Shown: positions 6,113-6,604 of the stretch, piece after piece | How positions within the stretch are numbered: position 1 is the stretch's first letter | Layout of the letters: each line of letters opens with the position of its first letter | Source: Candidatus Woesearchaeota archaeon | Lineage (GTDB): Archaea; Nanobdellota; Nanobdellia; Woesearchaeales; JAGVYJ01 | Direction: 5' to 3' | Assembly: GCA_018303315.1 (NCBI GenBank) | Contig: JAGVYJ010000034.1 | Coordinates: 1 to 6,604, forward strand | Length of the DNA stretch: 6,604 bases | Program-made: the position numbers and the translations under genes | The notes under the pieces: model-generated | The model's database searches: none | Told to the model about the DNA's origin: nothing | Seen by the model: the letters and a program-made list of their open reading frames with translations, nothing else

Positions 6113-6604
6113 CTACTTGCCCTCATTCTGCTTCTTGTAGAGAAAGTACGCTCCACCAAGCAGGATGAGTATCAGGACTATTACTATTATGGTTGTGTTT
6201 GACAGCTTCACCTTCTGTGGGCGCCTCAGCCTCCGTAGGTGCAGCAGCAGGTGCCGTTACTGCCCCTATGGCGAAGTAGCTTAAACTGGGCGATACCGCG
6301 GAATATGTGACCTGTGAAGCCGAACTGGCAACCACTCTGGTAGCCAGGGATGTCCATGCACCATTAGCGTAATGGTATAGGGCTACATCATTCATGTCTA
6401 CTCCCTGAGCCTGTATCCAGGAAACAGGGACAGTGAACTGCAGGGTTACCTGGTCCACGTCAGCAGCCGGAAGGTTGGTAGCTGTGATTTCAAAGTATTG
6501 GTAGGCTGTGAATGCCGGCGTTCCTGTGCTGGCAGGCTGTGCTGTTAGGCTTTCGGTGCTTACTTCAACATTGGTGTGCGCTGCCTTTGCAACCAGCTTC
6601 ATGA
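6113..6604 (-). CDS. Surface protein with PGF-pre-PGF-like domain, N-terminus outside window, frameshifted before its C-terminal anchor
   Basis: The window cuts off the 5' part; ATG 6602 is probably an internal Met because the domain is already under way there. Residues read AYQYFEITATN, then LQFTVPVSWIQAQG, DVALYHYANGAWT and SLSYFAIG, aligning along its length with the protease's membrane-proximal domain. An Ala/Pro/Glu/Thr linker (APTEAEAPTEGE) follows. In this frame the protein then ends with a meaningless polar tail (KHNHNSNSPDTH...) at TGA 6123-6125. In the +1 frame the same DNA encodes LSNTTIIVIVLILILLGG, then AYFLYKKQNEGK and TAG at 6113-6115: a textbook membrane anchor with basic cytoplasmic end. 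The coordinates follow the restored reading. The frame switch lies somewhere within about 6198-6220. A one-base indel from sequencing or assembly is most likely, a true mutation possible. Overall function unknown; probably a cell-surface protein anchored like its neighbour. Confidence 0.75.
6119..6193 (-). other. Out-of-frame C-terminal transmembrane anchor
   Basis: Read in the +1 frame relative to the upstream domain, these bases give TTIIVIVLILILLGGAYFL followed by YKKQ. Seventeen or so uninterrupted hydrophobic residues with a Lys-Lys flank and a stop a few codons later are very unlikely by chance, so this is real coding sequence dislocated by an indel. Confidence 0.8.

Noticed and set aside
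6198..6220. Programmed +1 frameshift producing anchored and soluble forms
   Set aside because: No recognisable slippery codon followed by a stop or stimulatory structure is present; a simple one-base indel explains the pattern better.
6600..6602. ATG at 6602 as the true start of the right-hand gene
   Set aside because: It falls inside the conserved domain, leaves no signal peptide for an evidently surface-anchored protein, and the window simply ends there.
1..6604. tRNA, rRNA, CRISPR, insertion sequence or integration site
   Set aside because: Coding sequence fills nearly the whole window; no cloverleaf, direct-repeat array, transposase or terminal inverted repeats were recognised.

Overview
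The window looks like a piece of an archaeal genome, most likely from a DPANN-type lineage (inference). The clues are AGG-rich arginine coding, a TATA-box promoter with an apparently leaderless start, a U-rich rather than hairpin terminator, long surface proteins crowded with N-X-S/T sequons, and a C-terminal domain resembling the archaeal 'PGF-pre-PGF' surface-protein domain. The cytoplasmic tail of the protease also carries helical repeats of the 'YIKxAxxxGxSxxxIxxxLxxAGW' type, which I recall from many DPANN proteins. Nothing in the window fixes the phylum.

Left arm (1-1804, plus strand): the 3' part of a MoxR/ChlI-type AAA+ ATPase gene overlaps by 11 bp a gene for a cytoplasmic von Willebrand factor A (VWA) protein with a complete metal-ion-dependent adhesion site (MIDAS). 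This is the classic AAA+/VWA pair: the ATPase probably works with the VWA partner to remodel a target or insert a metal into it. The target is not identifiable here.

Centre (1801-6057, minus strand): one 1418-codon gene encodes a membrane-anchored subtilisin-family (S8) protease. In order it has a signal peptide, an I9-type propeptide, a catalytic domain with an intact Asp/His/Ser triad, six Ig-like repeats, a Gly/Ser linker, a PGF-pre-PGF-like domain, a transmembrane helix, and a cytoplasmic tail with two copies of a helical motif. Its stop codon interlocks with that of the VWA gene (4-bp convergent overlap). It has its own promoter just upstream.

Right arm (6113-6604, minus strand): the 3' end of another surface-protein gene, cut by the window edge. 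It carries a second copy of the PGF-pre-PGF-like domain. Its expected C-terminal membrane anchor is present in the DNA but in the +1 frame, so the gene is frameshifted near its end. This may be a sequencing or assembly indel, or a real mutation.

The two minus-strand genes form a surface-protein neighbourhood sharing one C-terminal module. The AAA+/VWA pair is only a convergent neighbour and need not be functionally linked. No RNA gene, CRISPR array, insertion sequence or origin was seen, and no gene-free stretch exceeds about 55 bp.
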